From Pseudomonadota bacterium (GTDB lineage: Bacteria > Pseudomonadota > Alphaproteobacteria > Rhizobiales > Rhizobiaceae), in assembly GCA_023428515.1 (NCBI GenBank), contig JAEYXI010000487.1, forward strand, positions 1-5,206: a stretch of DNA of 5,206 nucleotides, in the 5' to 3' direction. A program made the translations under genes and the position numbers. Within the stretch, counting starts at the first letter, position 1. Each line of letters starts with the position of its first letter. The notes beneath the pieces are model-generated. The model worked only from the letters and a program-made list of their open reading frames with translations. It was not told where the DNA came from and made no database searches. Below are positions 1-5,206 of the stretch, one piece after another.

Positions 1-234
1 CTGGTGGAACTGTTCCCCACCCGCATCCGCTATACCTCCATGTCGCTGCCGTACCACATCGGCAACGGCTGGTTCGGTGGCCTGCTTCCGGCGACGGTGT
101 TCGCCATGAGCGCGGCCCGCGGCGACATCTATTTCGGCCTCTGGTATCCGATCGCCATCGCAGCGATGTCGCTGGTCATCGGCATGATCTTCGTCAAGGA
201 TACGCTCGGAACCGACCTGAATACGAAAGAGTGA
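1..234 (+). CDS. MFS transporter, metabolite:H+ symporter type (3' end only)
   Basis: This is the last 77 codons of a gene that begins left of the window; the frame is open from base 1 and stops at TGA 232-234. The visible part starts LVELFPTRIRYTSMSLPYHI. The ELFPTRIRYTS...GNGWFGG signature is typical of the loop and penultimate helix of the metabolite:H+ symporter (MHS) branch of the major facilitator superfamily, such as the ProP/ShiA-like and longer rhizobial homologues. Two hydrophobic segments fit TM11 (about codons 18-38, GNGWFGGLLPATVFAMS) and TM12 (about codons 45-64, LWYPIAIAAMSLVIGMIFV), followed by a short polar cytoplasmic tail ending NTKE. The protein would be an inner-membrane proton-coupled importer of a small metabolite or osmolyte. 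The substrate cannot be told from this end. A strong terminator lies just downstream, so it closes its transcription unit. Confidence 0.87.
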   Translation: MVELFPTRIRYTSMSLPYHIGNGWFGGLLPATVFAMSAARGDIYFGLWYPIAIAAMSLVIGMIFVKDTLGTDLNTKE

Positions 235-261
235 CGGCCGATAGACCATAGGCTCACCAAG

Positions 262-291
262 AAAGGCCCGGTGCATAGCGCCGGGCCTTTT
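262..291 (+). terminator. Rho-independent terminator of the MFS transporter gene
   Basis: A perfect 10-bp inverted repeat (AAAGGCCCGG at 262-271, CCGGGCCTTT at 281-290) encloses a 9-base loop and ends in TTTT (288-291). It lies 27 bases after the transporter stop codon. The GC-rich stem flanked by A and T runs is the classical intrinsic form. Because the stem is A-flanked on the left, it could also act weakly on the other strand, but no minus-strand gene ends here. Confidence 0.88.
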
Positions 292-457
292 CCATTCCGG
301 AAGAGATGGTCCCACCGGTTTGCTTCGGCCTGGGTGAGGGCGTTGTAACTGGACCGTATCCGCGTGGCCGGCTCCCCGGCGCTACCCCGCAACAATCAAT
401 ATTTATCGATGCATCCGACGCTTCAGCAGTGTTGGAGGCGCGGTTCAGCCGGGCTGC

Positions 458-462
458 GGAGG
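458..462 (+). promoter_or_regulatory. Ribosome binding site that decides the hydrolase start
   Basis: GGAGG lies five bases before ATG 468. The frame is open further upstream to ATG 306, but that start has no properly spaced Shine-Dalgarno, only GGAAGAG directly abutting it. The 54 extra residues it would add do not look like any part of the alpha/beta-hydrolase fold. This site therefore favours ATG 468. Confidence 0.75.
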
Positions 463-467
463 AAGAC

Positions 468-1325
468 ATGATCGAAGACGTGCGCGGGCGCATCGAATAC
501 GACGAACATGGGTCGGGTCCTGCGCTGGTAATGGTGCCGGGATCGTGCAGCACCGGCGCCGCCTGGCGGCCCGTCATGAAGCTGCTCGACGGCAAGTTCC
601 GCTTCGTGACGACGAGCCTTCTCGGCTACGGCGCGACCGCGGAGCGCAGGACAGACGCCGACGCTTCCGTTGAGCACGAGGCCGAGGTGCTGGAGGCCGT
701 GATCGGCAGGGCCGGTGGCAAGGTTCATCTCGTCGGCCATTCCTTCGGCGGAGCGGTGGCGCTCATCGTGGCCATGCGCAAGCGGGTACCGATCGCCAGC
801 CTCACCGTGCTCGAAGCGCCGCTTCCCTCGCTGCTCAGCCATTTTCGCGAGGATGCGCATTACAATGCCTTCCGCGACATGACCGGCGCTTATTTTGCCG
901 CGTGGCGCGGCGGCGATCCCGAGGCGATCCGGATGATGATCGACTTCTACGGAGGCGAGGGAACCTATGCTTCCTGGCCGGAGCGCGTGCGCGCCTACGC
1001 CGTCGAGACGACGCCAGTCAACCTGCGCGACTGGGCCAGCGCCTATGAGGAGGCGCTCTCGCCGGACATGCTCTCGAAGATCGACGTGCCGGTCGCCATT
1101 GCTGTCGGCGCACAGAGCCATCCGGCGATCTGCCGCGCCAACGGCCTTGTCGCCATGTCGATCAAGGCCGCGACGTTCAAGACAATCGGCGGCGCTGCGC
1201 ACTTCATGATCTCGACGCATCCGGCACAGGTTGCCGAGTTGATAGAAGCCAATGTGCGGGCGGCGGAAGCGGGTCAGGAATGCCCGGTTGTACCAACGGA
1301 AACGGCGCAAGCCTGCTGTCGCTGA
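468..1325 (+). CDS. Alpha/beta-hydrolase fold protein, substrate unknown
   Basis: A 285-residue protein, a normal length for a single-domain alpha/beta-hydrolase, with no signal peptide and so probably cytoplasmic. The first strands hold VMVPGSCSTGAAW (about residues 21-33), the oxyanion-hole loop, with PG in place of the common HG. The nucleophile elbow is GHSFGG at 90-95, giving Ser92. The C-terminal GGAAHFMISTHP supplies the catalytic His245. The position after strand 7 (VGAQSHPA, 213-220) has no Asp, so the acid is probably Glu116 in VLEAP after strand 6, an arrangement seen in some haloalkane dehalogenase-like members. A helical cap (about 120-195) lies between. The fold covers esterases, lactonases, epoxide hydrolases, dehalogenases and C-C hydrolases, and nothing here picks one. 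Its start is set by GGAGG at 458-462. It follows a terminator, so it has its own promoter, which I could not place. The next gene is on the same strand 156 bases away. Confidence 0.85.
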   Translation: MIEDVRGRIEYDEHGSGPALVMVPGSCSTGAAWRPVMKLLDGKFRFVTTSLLGYGATAERRTDADASVEHEAEVLEAVIGRAGGKVHLVGHSFGGAVALIVAMRKRVPIASLTVLEAPLPSLLSHFREDAHYNAFRDMTGAYFAAWRGGDPEAIRMMIDFYGGEGTYASWPERVRAYAVETTPVNLRDWASAYEEALSPDMLSKIDVPVAIAVGAQSHPAICRANGLVAMSIKAATFKTIGGAAHFMISTHPAQVAELIEANVRAAEAGQECPVVPTETAQACCR

Positions 1326-1425
1326 AGCACGGCAGACGGATCGAAGGACCGGCGATTGTGCTCGCTATATTAGCCATAGGTGATATGATTGGTTGTCGCG
1401 CAGCGCCCTCCTTGAGGCCCGCGAC

Positions 1426-1452
1426 GATCGCCGGACGGCGATCAAGGCTTTT
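1426..1452 (+). terminator. Possible weak terminator or leader hairpin before the TPR gene
   Basis: A perfect 7-bp inverted repeat (GATCGCC 1426-1432, GGCGATC 1437-1443) closes a GGAC tetraloop and is followed after AAGGC by TTTT at 1449-1452. It lies about 100 bases after the hydrolase stop and 38 bases before the TPR start codon. The T run is short and offset by five bases, so it would terminate poorly. It may instead be a leader structure of the TPR transcript or chance GC-rich symmetry. Nothing else firm is visible in the gap 1326-1481. Confidence 0.3.
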
Positions 1453-1481
1453 CCTCGTCGACAAAGCCATGGGAGGTTCAC

Positions 1482-3257
1482 ATGAAAGCACGTGATTTCC
1501 TGCCGCGCGCGGGAGCGGCAACGCTTGCCTTCGCCGGGTTCGGCGCAGGCGCCGCGATTGCGTTCGTAGGCGACGGTTCAGATGCGGCACGGCTGCGCGA
1601 GGCGGCGGCTGCCGAATTACGGAAGGCCGCGCATTGCCTTGTCGCTGCCGTCTCGCCTGATCTGCAGGATACTGCGGCAGTGAAGGCCTATGAAGAAGGC
1701 GACGTGCCGCTGTGGAATGATCTCGGCTCGTTGACCTACCCGATCAGCACGACGAACGCTGAAGCGCAGGCCTATTTCGATCAGGGGCTCAAGCTCGCGG
1801 CGAACTTCAATCATGCCGAGGCGCAGCGCTCTTTCCGCAAGGCCCAGCGTCTCGATCCGGACTGCGCACTCTGTTTCCTTGGCGAGGCGTTGATCCTCGG
1901 ACCCAACATCAACGTGCCGATGGCGCCTGAGGCGAATGGGCCGGCGCTGAAGGCATTGCAGAAGGCGCAGGCCCTGGCGGGGAACGCGACCGACAAGGAG
2001 AAGGGGCTGATCGAGGCTGTAGCGACGCGCTATTCGGGCGACCCGAAGGCGGAGCGGCCGAAGCTCGACGCGGCTTTCGCAGATGCGACATCGGCGCTGT
2101 CAGACAAATATCCCGACGACCTTCTGCTGGCGGTGATCGCTGCGGAAGCGGGCATGGATACCCAGCCCTGGGATTATTGGGAGCCCGGCGGCAAGGAGCC
2201 GAAGGGCCGCGGCGCCGACATCCAGAGGCGTCTCGAGGCGGTTCTGGCGAAGAGTCCGAACGATCCTTGGGCGATGCATCTCTATATCCATTTCGTCGAG
2301 GCTTCCGACCGCCCCGAACGCGGTGAGCCTTATGCCGATCGCCTTGCCGCGCTGATGCCCGGAGCAGGGCACATCGTGCACATGCCGAGCCATATCTACT
2401 ACCGGATCGGTCGCTACGCGGACTCGCTCGATGCGAACAAGGCGGCGTCCAAGGTTGACGAAAGCTACATCACCCAGACCGGCGCGGTGGGGGTCTATCC
2501 GATCGGCTACTATTCCCACAACATCCACTTCGTACTCGTGTCGGCTGCGCTGCTCGGCGAAAAGGCCACCGTCCTCGAACAGGCCGACAAGCTCGACAAA
2601 TGGCTGAGCAACGAGGTCGCGACGGCAATACCGATCGCCCAGCCGGTCAAGGCGGCGCCATACTTTGCCTGGGCGCAATATGCCGACCCGGACACGGTGC
2701 TCGCACTGCCTGATCCTCCTGGCGCACCGCCCTATGTAAAGGCGATGTGGCACTATGCGCGGGGAACCGCTCTTGCGACGAAGAAGGATGTCGCAGCAGC
2801 TCGTGCCGAGGCGGGTGCCATCCAGAAGATACTGACGGAGACTGACTGGTCGACGCTCGACGCCTGGGCAATCCCGGCGCGGCCCGTGCTTGAAGTCGCC
2901 GGCGCCGTGGTGCTTGCCCGAGCCGCTCAAGCGGAAGACAATCAACAAGCTGCCGTCGAACTCTTAACGAAAGCTGCCGCGGCGCAGGATGCCATTCCTT
3001 ATATGGAGCCACCGTTCTGGTATTATCCGGTGAGGCAGTCGCTCGGCGCCGCGCTTCTGGCGACCGGCCGTCCGGATGACGCCAAGAAGGAATTCCAGAT
3101 GGCGCTGGAACGCGAGCGAAGCAGCGCCTGGGCTCTCTATGGGTTGAAGGAAGCAGCCAAGGCCAAGGGCGACGCGCTGGCCGAACAGAATGCTTCCGAC
3201 GAACTTTCCAAAGCTTGGCGGGGCGATCCTGCGATGCTCACCCTTGGGCGACTGTAG
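1482..3257 (+). CDS. Exported or membrane-anchored TPR-repeat protein with conserved His/Cys motifs
   Basis: A 591-residue protein with a good ribosome binding site (GGGAGG 1471-1476, five bases before ATG). Residues 1-29 have basic residues and then a Gly/Ala-rich hydrophobic stretch, so it is probably exported or membrane-anchored. There is no lipobox or twin-arginine motif. From about residue 84 it follows a widespread, poorly characterised bacterial family: YFDQGLKLAANFNHAEAQRSF (98-118, a TPR helix pair), DPDCALC (125-131), LGPNINVPM, QPWDYW (228-233), HLYIHFVEAS (266-275), GHIVHMPSHIYYRIGRY (296-312) and SHNIHF (345-350). A clear TPR pair near the end runs from about 515 to 560. The clustered histidines 266, 270, 297, 300, 304, 346 and 349 are conserved in the family as I recall it, and suggest metal or cofactor binding; this is inference. 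No enzymatic function is known to me. It is single or second in a unit with the hydrolase and converges on the regulator gene through a shared terminator. Confidence 0.85.
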   Translation: MKARDFLPRAGAATLAFAGFGAGAAIAFVGDGSDAARLREAAAAELRKAAHCLVAAVSPDLQDTAAVKAYEEGDVPLWNDLGSLTYPISTTNAEAQAYFDQGLKLAANFNHAEAQRSFRKAQRLDPDCALCFLGEALILGPNINVPMAPEANGPALKALQKAQALAGNATDKEKGLIEAVATRYSGDPKAERPKLDAAFADATSALSDKYPDDLLLAVIAAEAGMDTQPWDYWEPGGKEPKGRGADIQRRLEAVLAKSPNDPWAMHLYIHFVEASDRPERGEPYADRLAALMPGAGHIVHMPSHIYYRIGRYADSLDANKAASKVDESYITQTGAVGVYPIGYYSHNIHFVLVSAALLGEKATVLEQADKLDKWLSNEVATAIPIAQPVKAAPYFAWAQYADPDTVLALPDPPGAPPYVKAMWHYARGTALATKKDVAAARAEAGAIQKILTETDWSTLDAWAIPARPVLEVAGAVVLARAAQAEDNQQAAVELLTKAAAAQDAIPYMEPPFWYYPVRQSLGAALLATGRPDDAKKEFQMALERERSSAWALYGLKEAAKAKGDALAEQNASDELSKAWRGDPAMLTLGRL

Positions 3258-3282
3258 GCACGCCCGGCTATCCGCCTGGTTT

Positions 3283-3310
3283 AAAACCCCGGCGCATCCG
3301 CCGGGGTTTT
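3283..3310. terminator. Bidirectional intrinsic terminator between convergent TPR and ampR-like genes
   Basis: A perfect 12-bp stem (AAAACCCCGGCG 3283-3294, CGCCGGGGTTTT 3299-3310) with a CATC tetraloop. Read on the plus strand it ends in TTTTATT, 25 bases after the TPR stop. Read on the minus strand it ends in TTTTAAA just after the regulator gene. The minus-strand stop codon TAA (3311-3309) overlaps the outer two bases of the stem. This symmetrical A-stem-T form serves both converging genes. Confidence 0.9.
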
Positions 3311-4190
3311 ATTGCGGATCGGGTGCCTGCCGCAGCAGCCACGATGAGAAAGCTTTCATCGCACCGGTCGTGACCTTGGTCTGCAGCTTGGTGAGCCAGT
3401 AGCTTCCCTTTGAAATCGAGGCCGGGAACGGCTGGACGATTGTTCCAGAGGCGAGCAGCCTCGGAAACATGAGCGGAGGCGCCAGCGCGACGCCGGCGCC
3501 TTGCGCCGCCGCCTCCATCATCGTCATGGAGGAATCGAACACGATCCCTCTCAGCGGTGATGAAGGGGTTTTGAGCCCAGCCGCTGCGAACCAGTCCGGC
3601 CATTCGTCGTTTCGGTATGACCGAAGCAGAGTGTATCGGGTGATGTCTTCTGGCGACGAAAGACCTGCCGCTATTTCGGGAGTACAGAGTACGGACAGCG
3701 GTGCTTCAAAAAGCTCGACGGCATCCAGCCCATGCCATGCGCCGGTTCCAAACCGGATGGAATAGTCCAGACCTTCGGCGGCGATGTCGACCCGGTTGTT
3801 GTTGGTCGACAGTCTGACATCGACGAAAGGCGCTTCGTTCCTAAAACTTTGCAAGCGCGGTAGAAGCCAGCCCACGGCGAATGTTCCGACAGCACCGAGC
3901 GCCAGCACCTCCCTGATGTGACCGTCCTCGAAGCGATCCAGGGCATCCCCGATCCGGTCGAATGAATCGCGGACGACCGGAAGCAGAGCCTGCCCCTCTT
4001 CCGTCACCATCAGGCCACGAGGCAGTCGCCTGAAAAGGGAGACGTTCAACGTTTCCTCGAGATGTTTGACTTGATGGCTGACCGCCGCTTGCGTGACGCA
4101 GAGTTCGATCGCCGCACGGGTAAAACTGAGATGGCGGGCCGAAGCCTCGAAAGCACGCAAAGCGTTGAGCGGAAGTCTCTGGCGGTCCAT
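3309..4190 (-). CDS. ampR: LysR-type transcriptional regulator, AmpR-like beta-lactamase regulator
   Basis: A 293-residue LysR protein of the length usual for AmpR. The N-terminal winged helix-turn-helix runs from about residue 7 to 65 (PLNALRAFEASARHLSFTRA, then VTQAAVSHQVKHLE), and the effector domain from about 93. The match with enterobacterial AmpR, recalled from memory, runs through the whole protein: RRLPRGLMVTEEGQALLPV, STNNNRVDIAAEGLDYSIRFG, LLRSYRNDEW, VFDSSMTMMEAA and KGSYWLTKLQ. Residues known from AmpR genetics and structure fall at identical numbers: Gly102, Thr103, Asp135, Ser221 and Tyr264. AmpR is a cytoplasmic DNA-binding tetramer, repressed by the UDP-MurNAc-pentapeptide precursor and activated by anhydro-muropeptides. 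The start is firm: an in-frame TAG lies at 4223-4221 with no ATG, GTG or TTG between. No clear Shine-Dalgarno is visible. It is divergent from a B3 beta-lactamase 113 bases away, which it probably controls. GcvA is the nearest alternative family, but GcvA-type context is absent. Confidence 0.88.
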   Translation of the reverse strand: MDRQRLPLNALRAFEASARHLSFTRAAIELCVTQAAVSHQVKHLEETLNVSLFRRLPRGLMVTEEGQALLPVVRDSFDRIGDALDRFEDGHIREVLALGAVGTFAVGWLLPRLQSFRNEAPFVDVRLSTNNNRVDIAAEGLDYSIRFGTGAWHGLDAVELFEAPLSVLCTPEIAAGLSSPEDITRYTLLRSYRNDEWPDWFAAAGLKTPSSPLRGIVFDSSMTMMEAAAQGAGVALAPPLMFPRLLASGTIVQPFPASISKGSYWLTKLQTKVTTGAMKAFSSWLLRQAPDPQ

Positions 4191-4303
4191 GGCACAAATG
4201 AGTTTTTCTAATGGCTGTCGCTACATTTCATCGTTTGCGAGTTCGGTCCAGCTTGAATTACCAGTCGCCGGACAGGCGGATCGGGGTTCGGAGACAATAG
4301 GAC
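4191..4303. promoter_or_regulatory. Divergent control region between ampR and the B3 beta-lactamase gene
   Basis: These 113 bases must hold both promoters, as in classical ampR-ampC regions. They are more AT-rich at the regulator end (4195-4260). A TTGCGA at 4235-4240 is a possible -35 for the beta-lactamase gene, just downstream of the AmpR-box match, but no convincing -10 follows at 16-18 bases. That would be consistent with an activator-dependent promoter, though it is not proof. The beta-lactamase ribosome binding site is probably GGAG 4290-4293, ten bases from ATG. Confidence 0.6.
4214..4228 (+). promoter_or_regulatory. Candidate AmpR operator (AmpR-box-like sequence)
   Basis: GCTGTCGCTACATTT matches 11 of 15 positions of the Citrobacter-type AmpR box TCTGCTGCTAAATTT as I recall it, including the GCTA and ATTT blocks. 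It also overlaps a generic LysR T-N11-A element (T4218, A4230). Its place, 76 bases before the beta-lactamase ATG and 24 bases from the regulator ATG, suits activation of one gene and autorepression of the other. The consensus was recalled, not searched. Confidence 0.5.
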
Positions 4304-5164
4304 ATGAGAAAAATATTGGTATTCGCTGCCGGCATCAGCGTCGCTGCCGGCATAATGTCGTCGCCTGCCGCCCGGGCGGAGCAACCTGCTGCCTGGTCGG
4401 AACCGACGAAGCCGTTCAAGATCGTGGACGACATCTACTATGTGGGGACAAAGGGGCTTGCGTCCTACCTGATCGTGTCAGACGGCGAAGCAATCCTTCT
4501 CGACGGCACACTCGAGGAGAATGTCGGCTACATCGAACAAAACATCCAATCGCTCGGCTTCAAGGTCGAAGACGTGAAGATCATCATCAACACGCATGCT
4601 CATTACGACCACGCCGCGGGGATTGCCGGACTGAAACGTGATACCGGCGCGAAAGTTATGGCAATGGAACAAGAGCGTTCGGCGCTGGAAAGCGGAAGGC
4701 ACGAGGGCGACAACATTTATGGGGCGACACGTTTCCCGGCAGTCAAGGTCGACCGCGTCCTGCATGATGGCGACACGATTTCGGTAGGCAGCGTCACGAT
4801 GACCGCAACACTGACGCCGGGCCACACAAAGGGCTGCACCACCTGGTCAATGAGCGCCAAGGATGGAGCAGCCACGCGGCAGGTGGTGTTTCCGTGCAGC
4901 TTGACGGTCGCCGGAAACAAGCTCGTCGGCAATGCCGGTCATCCTGCGATCGTCGAGGACTATGAAAAAAGCTTCGAGATCGTGAAGTCGATGAAGGCCG
5001 ACGTCGTTCTGCCCGCCCACCCGGAGTTCGGCGATCTCTTTGGCCGGAAAGCGAAGCGGGATGCGGGCGACGAGGACGCGTTCGTGGATCGAGGACTATT
5101 GCGAAAGCTGGCCGACACGTCCCGCGCGGCTTTCGAGAAAGAACTCAAAGCGGCGCAGAAGTGA
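4304..5164 (+). CDS. bla: Subclass B3 metallo-beta-lactamase (BJP-1-like)
   Basis: A 286-residue precursor. Residues 1-25 form a Sec signal peptide (MRK, hydrophobic core, cleavage likely at ARA|EQ), giving a periplasmic enzyme of about 261 residues. The zinc ligands of subclass B3 are all present: NTHAHYDH gives His98, His100, Asp102 and His103 (standard 116, 118, 120, 121), TPGHTKGCTTW gives His174 (196), and LPAHPEF gives His239 (263). Ser199 in PCSLTVAGN takes the place of the Cys221 found in B1/B2 enzymes, as is usual for B3. FPAVKVDRVLHDGDTISVG and VEDYEKSF are further B3 family blocks, and the overall match is closest to BJP-1 of Bradyrhizobium among the enzymes I recall. Expected role: zinc-dependent hydrolysis of penicillins, cephalosporins and carbapenems. 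The start is fixed by an in-frame TAG at 4298-4300. It is divergent from ampR and its own terminator follows. A related lactonase or other hydrolase activity is a less likely alternative. Confidence 0.88.
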   Translation: MRKILVFAAGISVAAGIMSSPAARAEQPAAWSEPTKPFKIVDDIYYVGTKGLASYLIVSDGEAILLDGTLEENVGYIEQNIQSLGFKVEDVKIIINTHAHYDHAAGIAGLKRDTGAKVMAMEQERSALESGRHEGDNIYGATRFPAVKVDRVLHDGDTISVGSVTMTATLTPGHTKGCTTWSMSAKDGAATRQVVFPCSLTVAGNKLVGNAGHPAIVEDYEKSFEIVKSMKADVVLPAHPEFGDLFGRKAKRDAGDEDAFVDRGLLRKLADTSRAAFEKELKAAQK

Positions 5165-5180
5165 AAATCGGACTTCAGAG

Positions 5181-5206
5181 AAAAGCCCGGGCGTCATCGC
5201 CCGGGC
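5181..5206 (+). terminator. Terminator of the beta-lactamase gene, cut by the window end
   Basis: AAAA (5181-5184) leads into a perfect 9-bp inverted repeat (GCCCGGGCG 5185-5193, CGCCCGGGC 5198-5206) with a TCAT loop, 16 bases after the stop codon. The expected T run would begin at the first base beyond the window, so the terminator is incomplete here but its form is clear. Confidence 0.8.

Noticed and set aside
367..380. Short inverted repeat GCCGG-CTCC-CCGGC upstream of the hydrolase
   Set aside because: Five base pairs of pure GC in GC-rich DNA is expected by chance, and no T run or operator context accompanies it.
391..409. AT-rich patch upstream of the hydrolase as its promoter
   Set aside because: It contains TATTTA-like hexamers but no matching -35 at a proper distance; only the base composition supports it.
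423..1310. Long minus-strand open frame of 295 codons opposite the hydrolase gene
   Set aside because: It is Arg/His-rich with no recognisable domain, and lies antisense to a gene with clear hydrolase motifs. This is typical of open antisense frames in GC-rich DNA.
1384..1389. TATGAT as a -10 element for the TPR gene
   Set aside because: The hexamer is good, but no acceptable -35 lies 16-18 bases upstream; the nearest TTGTGC (1356-1361) is 22 bases away. Too weak to list as a promoter.
2100..2948. Minus-strand open frame of 282 codons opposite the TPR gene
   Set aside because: Its composition is that of an antisense shadow, it matches no family I know, and the plus strand carries a well-supported family protein.
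4093..4641. Plus-strand frame of 182 codons spanning the regulator start, the intergenic region and the beta-lactamase 5' end
   Set aside because: It overlaps two well-supported genes and the control region, and its translation (Arg-rich, no domain) is not protein-like.
1482..5164. A functional system joining the TPR protein with the AmpR/beta-lactamase pair
   Set aside because: The TPR gene converges on the regulator and is insulated by a strong bidirectional terminator, and no shared motif or control site links them. Adjacency alone is not enough.

Overview
The window is GC-rich, gene-dense DNA. Its proteins look alphaproteobacterial, most likely from a rhizobial-type organism (Rhizobiaceae or a relative). 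This placement rests on codon bias, the style of the transporter end, and a metallo-beta-lactamase resembling the Bradyrhizobium enzyme BJP-1; there is no rRNA or marker gene to confirm it. I see no mobile element, tRNA, CRISPR array or long repeat.

Layout from left to right. Bases 1-234 are the 3' end of a major facilitator transporter of the metabolite:H+ symporter type, followed by a strong intrinsic terminator (262-291). A cytoplasmic alpha/beta-hydrolase follows (468-1325, +), its start set by a good ribosome binding site. After a 156-base gap with a small hairpin comes a 591-residue exported or membrane-anchored protein with TPR repeats and conserved His/Cys motifs (1482-3257, +). It converges on a LysR-type regulator (3309-4190, -), and the two share one bidirectional terminator (3283-3310). 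A 113-base intergenic region then separates the regulator from a divergent subclass B3 metallo-beta-lactamase (4304-5164, +). The window ends inside that gene's terminator hairpin.

The most informative part is the right-hand third. The LysR protein aligns throughout with AmpR, the activator of inducible chromosomal beta-lactamases, and keeps the residues known to matter for effector sensing. Here its divergent partner is a zinc beta-lactamase rather than the usual class C or class A serine enzyme. The intergenic region carries a match to the AmpR box. The expected circuit, by inference, is that cell-wall breakdown muropeptides entering the cytoplasm convert AmpR to an activator, and a periplasmic zinc enzyme is induced to hydrolyse the beta-lactam. 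The hydrolase and TPR genes show no obvious functional link to this pair.
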